A stretch of 31,873 nucleotides of DNA from an uncultured Ruminococcus sp. (GTDB taxonomy: Bacteria > Bacillota > Clostridia > Oscillospirales > Ruminococcaceae): contig CAMWOX010000004.1 of NCBI GenBank assembly GCA_947175975.1, positions 1 through 31,873 of the forward strand, written 5' to 3'. Position 1 is the stretch's first letter, and every line of letters begins with the position of its first letter. Positions 1 through 8,148 of this stretch are shown one piece after another. Position numbers and translations under genes: made by a program. The notes under the pieces are model-generated. The model was not told the DNA's origin. It ran no database searches and worked only from the letters and a program-made list of their open reading frames with translations.

Positions 1-52
1 AAATAAATGAATCTATTTTTATTATAGCACACCCCTGAAAAAAATGCAAGAG

Positions 53-83
53 AAAAAGCCGGCTTTTAAACAGCCGACTTTTT
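53..83 (-). terminator. Terminator of the sigma/anti-sigma operon
   Basis: A 12-bp inverted repeat with one mismatch (AAAAAGCCGGCT against AGCCGACTTTTT, 7-nt loop) lies about 45 bases past the stop codon of the membrane protein ending at 129. It is A/T-tailed on both sides, so it could also stop transcripts arriving from the left of the window. Bases 1-52 hold nothing else I can support. Confidence 0.75.
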
Positions 84-128
84 CAGGATATATCTTAAAA
101 TAGGATGGAAAACAATCATTTGTAATGC

Positions 129-2198
129 TTAATTGCTGATAGAACTTTGCTCGGACAGCAAGCCACTCAGGTCAAGAACGGGATAGCCGGAGCTGATATA
201 TTTCGCCGGGTCATACAATCCAAGCGCACCATCCAGAATTGTAATATAAATGCTGTCTGCCATATCTTCATCAATGGCATAATATACCGTCACATCTGCA
301 CTTTCTCCGGCTTCCAGATCATAGATGCCATTCTTGTCATGATTATGCTCCGTGTAGAAACTGAAAAATCCATTTTCACAGCTCAAAGCCGGCTCATGTG
401 TGACCTTCCTGCCGATTGCATCCTGCGTATTCGTCCGGATTTTACCGTCTTCCAAAGAGAAATATTCCATGTTGAATGTCATGCCATTTTCAACATTTGC
501 GGAACTTGTGCCGGTTTTCGTCAGTGTCACATCCAGTTTTAAAATATATTGCTGAATTGCTTCACGTTCTATACTGCCGTCTTCATTTTCTTTTGTTCTT
601 GTCACAATCATGCTAGTTTCATCAAAATACTGTTTATAAATTACCGGCGATCCAATCACATCCGTTGGAACCTCTGTCAAATCGCTCTGCAAGGATGCGT
701 TCCGAATCTGCAATTCTATATCAGAATCCGGAATTGCAATCACATCCCCAACAGATACCGTATTCATGCCATCTATCACAGATATATCAGAGACTTCCTG
801 CGCAGAGATTTCAGCATCTGCCAGAATAGCTTCCTGCTCCGCTGATTCCATAGCTGTTTCCACCAGTGTCATGCCATCCACGAATTTTTCTGCATCGTCC
901 TGGTCAAAATCTAACAGACCATACTCTGCATAATAGGGCGTTCCTTCAAAGCAAACCAGCAGATAACTTTTCCTGCATTCTTCTTCTCCCTGCTCTCTTG
1001 CCCACAGCATATGCTTTGTGATGCCGGATTCTGTTTCAAAAACAACCTCCACAACGTTTTCTTCCGCATCTTTTGGAATACCTGCTAGCTGACATAAATC
1101 ATCCGGTGTACCAAGTACACGCCCAAAATAAGTCTGTTGCGCAATCTTTGTACCTTCTCTATAGTATTTTTCATCCACTTGATCCAATGTCATAAAATGT
1201 GAATTTTCCGGCATCCAGTTCAGTTGCAGTTCATAAATACCGCCATTCAGCGTATAGTCATTTTCTTCCAGAAAGCATCTGAAATCAGACGGCTCATTCT
1301 CAAACATAACTGGTCTTTGATCGGATTCCACAAGAACCATAGTTTCCACGAACTGCTCGACTTCTTCATCTGTAAATCCCTTGATGAAATAGATTGCCAC
1401 GTAGGGCGTACCTTTGAAATGCACATATAATCTGTCAAAGCCCTGTCCACGTCTGACACAGACCATACGCTTTTCATTACCGATACCAGGATCTTTGTCA
1501 AATGTCGTCTCCAGAACAGATTCTGCAAAACTTACGTTTTCAAAGAACTGCATGGAGCTGTTGCGTACCTGATAGACTACCTCTGGTGTAATGGCATGTT
1601 CATCCGCTTCATCCTGATAATTATGATATTTCATCCCATAAGGGCCATCTTCCCGAAATTCCAGTCCGTCCGGAACCCAGCCTAATACTACATCATAATA
1701 TCCGCCATTGATAGTATAGTCCGTCTCTTCGCACTGAAATTCGACCTGAAAATCGTACAGACCCTGAGAATCCTGGGAATCTTCCAGTAATTCAGCCTGC
1801 AATTCTGGCGTATCGGGAGTATCCGGGACTTGCACTTCTGCACCGACAGCAAAATCCGGCTGTGTCTCCTGCTGTACAGAATCAACGGAATTAATTGTCC
1901 TGCCGACGTTATAAATCCCAATCCCACTATAAATAGCAAGTCCTGCCATACCTGTGACACAGGCTGTCATTAAAGCAAATCCTGCTTTTCCTGTGCGTTC
2001 CGCACGATAAATTTTTCTTGATTTTTTAGAATCTTTCATAGCCACTTTCCTTTCCAGTTCCTGGCGATGCTGATAATACTTCGCTGAGAATTTCGGCTCA
2101 GGCAGATCCGGAGAAAATGCACGGGAGACAATTTCCTGAAATTCTTTCTCTGTCAGTTTTCTGTTTCTCTGTCTTTTATTTGGATTTCTGTAGTTCAT
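129..2198 (-). CDS. Membrane-anchored anti-sigma/sensor-like protein with duplicated ectodomain
   Basis: This 689-residue protein has a basic cytoplasmic N-terminus (1-70), one membrane segment (about 72-96) and a large extracellular part. The ectodomain carries two clearly homologous repeats (about 151-291 and 305-447). Each opens with DYT(I/L)NGG.Y and a W(V/M)P motif and closes with F(K/E)GTPY...F(V)..M.LVE, resembling the DUF4367-type domain found on anti-sigma-like proteins. A third domain (about 480-689) looks like a beta-sandwich of the DUF4352/DUF5067 kind. The start has an AAAGGAG site and overlaps the end of the upstream sigma factor by 23 bases, so the two are translationally coupled. 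The inferred role is to hold or release the partner sigma factor in response to an envelope signal. No zinc-type ZAS motif is visible in the N-terminus, so the anti-sigma role rests on context. Confidence 0.75.
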   Translation of the reverse strand: MNYRNPNKRQRNRKLTEKEFQEIVSRAFSPDLPEPKFSAKYYQHRQELERKVAMKDSKKSRKIYRAERTGKAGFALMTACVTGMAGLAIYSGIGIYNVGRTINSVDSVQQETQPDFAVGAEVQVPDTPDTPELQAELLEDSQDSQGLYDFQVEFQCEETDYTINGGYYDVVLGWVPDGLEFREDGPYGMKYHNYQDEADEHAITPEVVYQVRNSSMQFFENVSFAESVLETTFDKDPGIGNEKRMVCVRRGQGFDRLYVHFKGTPYVAIYFIKGFTDEEVEQFVETMVLVESDQRPVMFENEPSDFRCFLEENDYTLNGGIYELQLNWMPENSHFMTLDQVDEKYYREGTKIAQQTYFGRVLGTPDDLCQLAGIPKDAEENVVEVVFETESGITKHMLWAREQGEEECRKSYLLVCFEGTPYYAEYGLLDFDQDDAEKFVDGMTLVETAMESAEQEAILADAEISAQEVSDISVIDGMNTVSVGDVIAIPDSDIELQIRNASLQSDLTEVPTDVIGSPVIYKQYFDETSMIVTRTKENEDGSIEREAIQQYILKLDVTLTKTGTSSANVENGMTFNMEYFSLEDGKIRTNTQDAIGRKVTHEPALSCENGFFSFYTEHNHDKNGIYDLEAGESADVTVYYAIDEDMADSIYITILDGALGLYDPAKYISSGYPVLDLSGLLSEQSSISN

Positions 2199-2712
2199 AA
2201 TTTTCTCCTTTCTGCGTGATCATACGTTTTCTTGCCCGTTCATATCGTTTTCTGACGGTTGCTTCTTTCAGATGTAACAATTCTGAAATTTTCCCGAATG
2301 TGAGACCATCCTGGCAGTGCATCAGAACTATTTTTTCATCCTGTTCACTCAGGACGGAAAACATTCCTGCCAGAATCTCACGCAGAGAATTTCTTTTCAT
2401 TCTGACATTAAATTCGTCCTGCGTGTCCGGAATCTGGGAAAATTCTTCGTTCCAATCCATACAATTCTGGGAATAACGTAGATTTTTCCGGTATTGATTG
2501 ATTGCTGTATTGCGGATGATTGCCGTCATGTACTGTTTTGTGCTGGGGTCTTCAGGTTCGCCGATTCTATGCAGATTCCGGATAATTTTCTCGAATGCAT
2601 CCGAAACGGCATCTTCCGCTTGCTGATGCTGATGTAGTATTGCATAAGCAATATGATAGAACGGTTTTTCGTAGATCTGGTATAATAATCTTAATTTTTC
2701 TGAGTCCTGCAT
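2176..2712 (-). CDS. ECF-type RNA polymerase sigma factor
   Basis: A 178-residue sigma-70 family protein. Region 2 is seen around residues 15-75 (YHIAYAIL, then AEDAVSDAFEKIIRNL). Region 4 lies near the C-terminus (LSEQDEKIVLMHCQDGLTFGKISELL, split here as LSEQDEKIVLM and GLTFGKISELL), followed by the recognition helix ATVRKRYERARKRM. The length is typical for ECF sigma factors. I chose the ATG at 2712 over an in-frame start at 2766 because GGAGGTGA stands five bases before it. The gene is first in a two-gene unit with the membrane protein that ends at 129, the usual arrangement of a sigma factor with its membrane-bound regulator. It probably directs its own operon and envelope genes; target promoters cannot be identified from this window. 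Confidence 0.9.
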   Translation of the reverse strand: MQDSEKLRLLYQIYEKPFYHIAYAILHQHQQAEDAVSDAFEKIIRNLHRIGEPEDPSTKQYMTAIIRNTAINQYRKNLRYSQNCMDWNEEFSQIPDTQDEFNVRMKRNSLREILAGMFSVLSEQDEKIVLMHCQDGLTFGKISELLHLKEATVRKRYERARKRMITQKGENYELQKSK

Positions 2713-2740
2713 GTTCTCACCTCCAGGAATTTTTTGATTC

Positions 2741-2752
2741 AGAAACGTTTCT
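2741..2752. promoter_or_regulatory. Perfect palindrome, candidate operator before the sigma gene
   Basis: AGAAACGTTTCT is a perfect 12-bp palindrome with a central CG. It lies between a TATAAT box (minus strand, about 2755-2760) and the ribosome site of the sigma gene. LacI-family operators commonly have this GAAACGTTTC-like form. No convincing -35 box accompanies the TATAAT, which may mean activation by an alternative sigma factor. The operator role is inferred. Confidence 0.4.
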
Positions 2753-2815
2753 ATTATATATAACACTCCAGAATGCCTGATGTGACAAAATTTTAAAAAA
2801 ATTTTTCAAATGAAA

Positions 2816-2845
2816 AAAAGCATCATGCCGGAGCATCATGCTTTT
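2816..2845 (-). terminator. Terminator of the alpha/beta-hydrolase lipoprotein gene
   Basis: AAAAGCAT and ATGCTTTT pair as an outer stem, then a C-C mismatch, an inner ATGC/GCAT stem and a CGGA loop. The hairpin is 14 bases past the stop at 2859 and is followed by a U tract on the minus strand. Confidence 0.8.
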
Positions 2846-2858
2846 CAGAAAATTTAAT

Positions 2859-4082
2859 TTAATTTAATTTATGATCGCCAAGCCATTTTTCAATCAGATC
2901 CGCTATTTCCTGGTTGTTTCTTTCCTGAAACAGAAAATGACTGTTGCCGTTGATCCGTTTTGTGGGAAGTTCAATTACGGTGCAGTCACCACCATCTGCT
3001 GTATACTGTTCTGCAAAAGCTTCTGCATTCGCTAATACATCCTGCCAATACATCGTAGACGCAAGCTCGGTGTCGCCGTTGGTGATATAATCCCCATAAT
3101 AGATCACAATTGGAATTTTTGCTTCTAATAATTTCTGATACTGAGAAGATCCAGATTTCGGAACTGCAATCGGTTCAATAGCAACAATTGCAGAAAGATA
3201 ATCCGTTGATAAATCCCATGCAACGGAACACCCCTGTGCATGTCCCATGAAAATGGCTTTATTGCCTGTCATGTTCACCACATCTGTCATGACTTCTCCT
3301 AAAGCTTTTGCAACAACAACTTTATCATAATCTCCGGTGTTGGGTGTTGCCTGTCTCAAAAATTGATCCAGAGATTCGTCATCATCCGGGAACTGTGAAT
3401 TTCTGTTTGTTTCTCCCAGATCTTCCCCGATTCTGTAATATGTGTACCAAGCCTGGTCACCGGGCTGGTATTTTGTCGCTGTCTCCGGCTTTTCGTAATC
3501 TTCATCTTCTGTATCAATTTCACCATACCACATATCCAAATCAGTATCTTCTGAAATTTCAGAAGCAGCACCTGCTGCACCTCTGCGTGGCTGATCCACC
3601 AAAAATGCACTGTGTCCGTTTCTCATAAATAACGTAGAAAAGCCCTCTCTGCCGTCAGGCGTTGTCATCCAACAAGTTCTTGACTGCCGGTAGCCATGCA
3701 GGTACACAATCGGATTACCATTATCTTCCGCTGGAATCTGATAAAATACATTCGCATGATCAATATGTGCAGTATTGCCGGCTCTGGTTGTATCTTTCCA
3801 ACCCTGTGTTGGATCATAATCCCCGGAAACAGCACTCGTCACAACGCCTCCTGAAGAGAATATGCCCTGTCCGGTAATCGTCAATGCCTGAAATGTATTC
3901 TTTTCTTTTTCCGAATTTTCTTCTTTATTTTGTTCTGTTGTATTTTCCGTCTCCGTCAGAGTTTCCGTTGTTTCTGCTGTTTCCTGTATATCTGATACAG
4001 AATCAGAATTTTGTGCATTGCATCCCGTTGCTGTCAGCATCAGGACAGACAGAAAGATCCCTGTCAATTTCCAGTTCTTCAT
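2859..4082 (-). CDS. Alpha/beta-hydrolase-fold lipoprotein, nucleophile Ser replaced by Ala
   Basis: A 407-residue lipoprotein: signal peptide with lipobox TATGC (Cys21), then an acidic Ser/Thr/Glu linker to about 62, then an alpha/beta-hydrolase fold. The oxyanion strand reads IVYLHGYRQSRTCW (about 125-138), followed by TPDGREGF and LVDQPRRGAAG, all typical of a family of secreted esterase-like proteins. The C-terminal GNSHFLFQERNNQEIADLI matches the region of the catalytic His. The nucleophile elbow reads GHAQGCS (about 280-286), and the codon at the usual Ser position is GCA (Ala). A Cys and a Ser follow two and three residues later. It is transcribed alone, with its own promoter and terminator. 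It may be a non-catalytic binding protein or use a displaced nucleophile; substrate unknown. Confidence 0.8.
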   Translation of the reverse strand: MKNWKLTGIFLSVLMLTATGCNAQNSDSVSDIQETAETTETLTETENTTEQNKEENSEKEKNTFQALTITGQGIFSSGGVVTSAVSGDYDPTQGWKDTTRAGNTAHIDHANVFYQIPAEDNGNPIVYLHGYRQSRTCWMTTPDGREGFSTLFMRNGHSAFLVDQPRRGAAGAASEISEDTDLDMWYGEIDTEDEDYEKPETATKYQPGDQAWYTYYRIGEDLGETNRNSQFPDDDESLDQFLRQATPNTGDYDKVVVAKALGEVMTDVVNMTGNKAIFMGHAQGCSVAWDLSTDYLSAIVAIEPIAVPKSGSSQYQKLLEAKIPIVIYYGDYITNGDTELASTMYWQDVLANAEAFAEQYTADGGDCTVIELPTKRINGNSHFLFQERNNQEIADLIEKWLGDHKLN

Positions 4083-4153
4083 AAAATTCGCCCTTTCTTT
4101 GCATAGTATTGCACCACAAAAATTGTTTTTATCAACTCTATTTCTAGTATCAT

Positions 4154-4182
4154 ATTATAACATATTTTAGTTTTAAATACAA
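4154..4182 (-). promoter_or_regulatory. Promoter of the alpha/beta-hydrolase lipoprotein gene
   Basis: On the minus strand: -35 TTGTAT, 17-bp spacer, -10 TATAAT with an extended TGT. It lies about 70 bases upstream of the start at 4082. The rest of 4183-4258 shows no gene and no convincing terminator for the SGNH gene upstream. Confidence 0.75.
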
Positions 4183-4258
4183 GAGCTGTTTTTAGTTTCA
4201 ACAAAAGAACTAATTTTCAGGCGAAAAAGTGCAGAACTGATAGCATTTTATCAAAATA

Positions 4259-5731
4259 TCACGACTCCGGATATGTGATTTCTCCTAACGCACTTCTGTA
4301 AACAATATCCGGGAGCTTCACTGTCAGATACGCATCATAAGTCATATCTTCCTGCAAATCTGCAACCGAAATATACAAAGAATATCCATTATCCTGAATT
4401 TTTTCTCTTCCCAATTTCTCAGATTCATAGCAGTTATATGCTTTGTAGGAAATTTTCTCACCGTCTTTGTTTACCAATGTTACAAAATATTCCGGTGCCG
4501 TTGTTACATCCCCCGGCAATGTCACTGAACCATAAATTTGCAGGAAAGAACCGTTCTGATCCGTGTAGCATTCTGTCAACGGCACGAAAGATGCCAATGA
4601 TTCCGGGACAGATTCCGGATCAACCTGTATTGCACCATGCATAGGGGCTTCCCTTTGCAACCAGGCAATATTGCGTTCTACGATTTCAGCAATGACCAGG
4701 TCATATTTTTGCATTTCCAAATAATAGAACGCACACCCTCTTGCCCTAGAATACATAGCCGTATTAAAACTCTGCGAAAAATAAGGAATAATTGCCTCAC
4801 CGAAAGAATCCCGGAACATCAGTAGAGAACCTGTTCCCTCCGGATTGACTGTATTAATCATCAGATCATCAGAATTTTTATAATGCCCCAAATAACGATA
4901 ATTAAAATCCAGCTCCAGATAAACCACATTCTCGTCCAAAATCCCGGAATCCGGAAACAACATTTCAAAAATATCTCCTGTCCGGCTCCATTCTATTTTG
5001 TAACGCTTTTCTGCATCCGGATAGGAATTATATTCCAGTCCGGATGCATCCATGATCGCACGATAACCGGATAATGCCCCTGCATTGTTCCAGTGGGAAT
5101 CCAGTTTATGATAGAGCTGCATGCTGGAATGTTCTTTTTCCTGCAAGAGAGCATCTTTCAAAGAGAGATACTGAATCTCCTGACCGGAGAGCAGCTGCTC
5201 CAGACGGTCAAGATTACTGGAAGTGCCGAAATTCCGGTAACGATCCGGCATATATTCCGAATAGATTGTATTCTTATTCGGCACGATTGTCACTAAAAGC
5301 TGACTGCCCTTGCTTTCTGTATATTCCTGCATCAGCTCCAGATTCCGGAGAATATTCTGCAAACCAAGATCTGAAACTGTGGGATTTCCGATAAAGTCGT
5401 CTGTTGTTTTCGCATAGTAAAACCAGTCCTCTTTGCCGATGATGACATCATCTTCAGCGGAAACGTGAAGCAGATCCGCTTTTAGAAGACTATCGAGCTG
5501 CACCAATTCCTGACGGAATCCGAAATGATCCGACACATAAGCCTGAAACTCTGTACTGAATTTCGTATTGAAATTTCCTTCTTCATCCTGGAATACCGGA
5601 AACTCTGCTAATCTTCGTTTTTCTGCTGTTATTGCATCCATCCCATCATCTGGTTTTTTCAGGAGCATTGTACCAGGAACAGCACAGATCACAAAAAACA
5701 GCAGGCAATATAAAATATACAATTTCTTCAA
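4259..5731 (-). CDS. DHHW/AlgX-like SGNH-family protein (polysaccharide O-acetylation)
   Basis: A 490-residue protein with an N-terminal membrane anchor (about 3-24), so facing outside. It matches the DHHW/AlgX-like branch of SGNH hydrolases. Residues 211-214 read DSHW in the context KLDSHWNNAGALSGY, and the GDS-like block is LLMFRDSFGEAIIPY (Ser309). The Asp/His pair of DSHW with Ser309 would form the catalytic set. Such proteins usually work with an MBOAT acyltransferase, taking acetyl groups passed across the membrane and placing them on a surface polysaccharide. That partner lies immediately upstream with a 13-base gap. The start codon is TTG, with GAGGAGG eight bases before it, and the SD overlaps the stop of the MBOAT gene, so translation is probably coupled. 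The acetylated polymer is unknown. Confidence 0.85.
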   Translation of the reverse strand: MKKLYILYCLLFFVICAVPGTMLLKKPDDGMDAITAEKRRLAEFPVFQDEEGNFNTKFSTEFQAYVSDHFGFRQELVQLDSLLKADLLHVSAEDDVIIGKEDWFYYAKTTDDFIGNPTVSDLGLQNILRNLELMQEYTESKGSQLLVTIVPNKNTIYSEYMPDRYRNFGTSSNLDRLEQLLSGQEIQYLSLKDALLQEKEHSSMQLYHKLDSHWNNAGALSGYRAIMDASGLEYNSYPDAEKRYKIEWSRTGDIFEMLFPDSGILDENVVYLELDFNYRYLGHYKNSDDLMINTVNPEGTGSLLMFRDSFGEAIIPYFSQSFNTAMYSRARGCAFYYLEMQKYDLVIAEIVERNIAWLQREAPMHGAIQVDPESVPESLASFVPLTECYTDQNGSFLQIYGSVTLPGDVTTAPEYFVTLVNKDGEKISYKAYNCYESEKLGREKIQDNGYSLYISVADLQEDMTYDAYLTVKLPDIVYRSALGEITYPES

Positions 5732-5744
5732 GCTGTTCGCCTCC

Positions 5745-7181
5745 TCAAAAATTCAGATAGATAAACGGACTATATGTCCCGGCTGATAAATACAATAGAC
5801 AAATAAATAATAATCCTAATGAGAGAACATAACTTCCAGCATAAGCAACTGATTTTATTGCTTTCTGTGCTGACTGTACTTTTCCGGCAATCCAATTTTT
5901 CACAGGCATTGCAAAGAATACTGCCAGCACGATTGTAAGAATCAGCAACGGATTCCATTCTTTTAGGAACAGACTCATGCCGACTTTCTGATGCAGTTCA
6001 TCCGCAATCCCGAATCCCAGCATTGTCCGCCAGAAATGCAGTCCCTGTGAAATATGATCCGCTCTGAAAATTGTAAAGCAGAATATCACAACAAGTATTG
6101 TGTAGACATGACTCAAGATTTTCAGAAATCTGTTTTTCTGCATCTTCTTCACAGGAATAAAATTCATTTCTTCGAGCATTAAAAAGCCGCCGTTCAACAA
6201 GCCCCATAGAATAAATGTCCAGTTTGCACCATGCCATAAACCGGTACAGAAGAATACAATCCATTTATTAAGAATTGTTCTCGCTTGTCCTTTACGATTC
6301 CCTCCCAGTGGAAAATACAGATATTCCTTGAACCATGTGGAAACTGAAATATGCCATCTTCTCCAAAATTCCGTCATACTGGATGAAATATACGGATAAT
6401 TAAAATTCTCTTTGAAAGAAAAACCAAACATATGTCCCAGACCGATTGCCATATCACTGTAACCACTGAAATCAAAATAAATCTGAAGCGTATAGCATAC
6501 TGCCCCCATCCATGCCAGCGGACAAGTCAGCTCCTGATGATCCAACCCGAAAATCCTGTCTACAGGAATACTCATAATATCTGCAAGTAACATCTTTTTC
6601 GACAATCCAAAGATAAATCTTCTGATACCCTGTGCAATTTCTTCCGGATTCACAGAACGCTCACCAAGTTGTGATAAAATATCTTTATATTTTACAATAG
6701 GCCCTGCAATTAACTGTGGAAAAAAAGTAATATACAGCACCAGTCTGAATAGATTTTTCTGAACCGGAATCTCATTCCGGTATAAATCAATGACGTAGGA
6801 CATTGCCTGAAATGTAAAAAATGAAATCCCGATTGGCAGCGCAATTTCTGGAACAGGAAAATTCAAAAACGGCACAATATTCAAAATCCCGATTAAAAAT
6901 CCTGCATATTTATAAATGCCCAGTAAACCCAGATTCCAGAGTATGGAAAGAATCAATACAGGCTTTCTTAATTTCTGTTTCTGCATCAGCAAGCCTAATA
7001 TATAATTGACCAGAATAGAAATCAGCATCAGGAATACCACAAACGGTTCACCAAACGCATAGAACAGCACACTCATCAGAATTAATAAAATACTTCTGAA
7101 ATGCTTCTCCGGGACCAGGTAATACAATCCGAACACAACCGGCAAAAAAAGAAATAAAAACACACTGCTGCTGAATACCAT
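5745..7181 (-). CDS. MBOAT family O-acyltransferase (AlgI/DltB-like)
   Basis: A 478-residue polytopic membrane protein of the membrane-bound O-acyltransferase family. Hallmarks are YFDFSGYSDMAIGLGHMFG (about 235-253), EFWRRWHISVSTWFKEYLYFPLGG (split as EFWRRWHISV and FKEYLYFPLGG) and the invariant active-site His317 in GLWHGANWT. Length and motif order match AlgI/PatA-type proteins that move acetyl groups from the cytoplasm to an extracytoplasmic acceptor. The SGNH-like protein just downstream is the likely final transferase. The start has AGGAG eight bases upstream. The spacing to the lipoprotein gene upstream is 58 bases and contains an 11-bp hairpin without a U tract, so these genes may form a continuous operon with partial attenuation. 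Confidence 0.92.
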   Translation of the reverse strand: MVFSSSVFLFLFLPVVFGLYYLVPEKHFRSILLILMSVLFYAFGEPFVVFLMLISILVNYILGLLMQKQKLRKPVLILSILWNLGLLGIYKYAGFLIGILNIVPFLNFPVPEIALPIGISFFTFQAMSYVIDLYRNEIPVQKNLFRLVLYITFFPQLIAGPIVKYKDILSQLGERSVNPEEIAQGIRRFIFGLSKKMLLADIMSIPVDRIFGLDHQELTCPLAWMGAVCYTLQIYFDFSGYSDMAIGLGHMFGFSFKENFNYPYISSSMTEFWRRWHISVSTWFKEYLYFPLGGNRKGQARTILNKWIVFFCTGLWHGANWTFILWGLLNGGFLMLEEMNFIPVKKMQKNRFLKILSHVYTILVVIFCFTIFRADHISQGLHFWRTMLGFGIADELHQKVGMSLFLKEWNPLLILTIVLAVFFAMPVKNWIAGKVQSAQKAIKSVAYAGSYVLSLGLLFICLLYLSAGTYSPFIYLNF

Positions 7182-7202
7182 ATCATACGCTCCTATAACA
7201 CA

Positions 7203-7230
7203 AGAATGCTGTTGCAGAAAACAGCATTCT
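7203..7230 (-). terminator. Intercistronic hairpin between lipoprotein and MBOAT genes
   Basis: AGAATGCTGTT and AACAGCATTCT form a perfect 11-bp stem with a 6-nt loop, 10 bases past the lipoprotein stop. No run of U follows on the minus strand, so it is more likely a partial terminator or an mRNA-stabilising structure than a full stop. Confidence 0.5.
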
Positions 7231-7239
7231 ACGAAAACA

Positions 7240-8121
7240 TCAAAAATCCTTGTTATAACTGATATTGATCACCTGACCGCCTGCCTCTGTGAGTACAATC
7301 GTATAACCATTGCCACAGTCAATAAATTTCTCACCTACGAAATCCGCAGTAGAGTCAATATCATAACCCTGCACAGGTGCAATACCGGGACTCATAATAT
7401 CCACACCGCAGACAAGAAACTTCCCTTCATTGCCCCATACATTAATTGTCAGATCATCATAATAATACGCAATATCATCACCATCACGCATACAGCTCGG
7501 TGCAGACTGCTCAAAATTCGGTTTAACAGCATTCGTGAACTTTGTGACATCACCGCCAATCGTAATCACATGTCCCTGATAGGTTACCGTCAACGCATTG
7601 GGATCTTCCGCAGGCGGTTCTGTTATTTCCGGTTCTGTTACATCCGGCGCAGAATCTTGTGTGACTTCAGGCGGTGCATCTGTCACTTCATGCGAAGTAT
7701 CCGACGCAACAGGATCTTGTTGCGAAGAATCTTCGTGCGGTGTTTCTGCATTCTGATCCTGGTTATCTAAAGTCACTGTCTCTGAGTCTGTGTCTGTACT
7801 ATGTACTTCTGTTACAGAACCAGATGTCTGTTCAGAAGTATCTGTACTTGTTTCAGAACTATCTGTTTCAGCAGCAGATGTGGCAGAAGTGTCCTCTGTT
7901 TCCGATTGCTGATCTGATTTTTTATCTGATTTCTTTGTGGATTTTGTTTCCTGCTCAGCCCCTGTATTCGGTTCTGTCTCTGCCTCTGCTTCAAAGGCAC
8001 TGCTTGTACCGAGGGGCATTCCTGCGGAAGAATTTTCCTCGGTATTCTTTCCACAGCCTGTCAAAGCCGCAAGCAAACCTACACACAATAACACACATTG
8101 CAGATTTTTATACTTTTTCAT
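7240..8121 (-). CDS. Lipoprotein with Ser/Thr/Asp/Glu-rich stalk and small C-terminal domain
   Basis: A 293-residue lipoprotein: the signal peptide ends in LAALTGCG (lipid-modified Cys23), followed by an unusually long low-complexity stalk (about 27-175) rich in Ser, Thr, Glu, Asp and Gln with repeated PxxT/EVT units. A compact C-terminal domain (about 177-293) opens with LTVTYQGHVITIGGDV and contains SAPSCMRDGDDIAYYYDD. I recognise this APSC..GxDxxYxY pattern from small clostridial lipoproteins of unknown function. The stalk would hold the domain away from the membrane and across the wall. The gene starts 27 bases past the end of the transglutaminase-like gene, with an AAAGGA site, and is almost certainly co-transcribed with it. 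The partner or ligand is unknown. Confidence 0.7.
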   Translation of the reverse strand: MKKYKNLQCVLLCVGLLAALTGCGKNTEENSSAGMPLGTSSAFEAEAETEPNTGAEQETKSTKKSDKKSDQQSETEDTSATSAAETDSSETSTDTSEQTSGSVTEVHSTDTDSETVTLDNQDQNAETPHEDSSQQDPVASDTSHEVTDAPPEVTQDSAPDVTEPEITEPPAEDPNALTVTYQGHVITIGGDVTKFTNAVKPNFEQSAPSCMRDGDDIAYYYDDLTINVWGNEGKFLVCGVDIMSPGIAPVQGYDIDSTADFVGEKFIDCGNGYTIVLTEAGGQVINISYNKDF

Positions 8122-8148
8122 GACAAATTCCTTTCTTGCATTGATTAT

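Noticed and set aside
7674..8123. 149-codon plus-strand frame opposite the stalked lipoprotein
   Set aside because: A shadow of the low-complexity stalk; Leu/Phe/Tyr-rich with no recognised domain.
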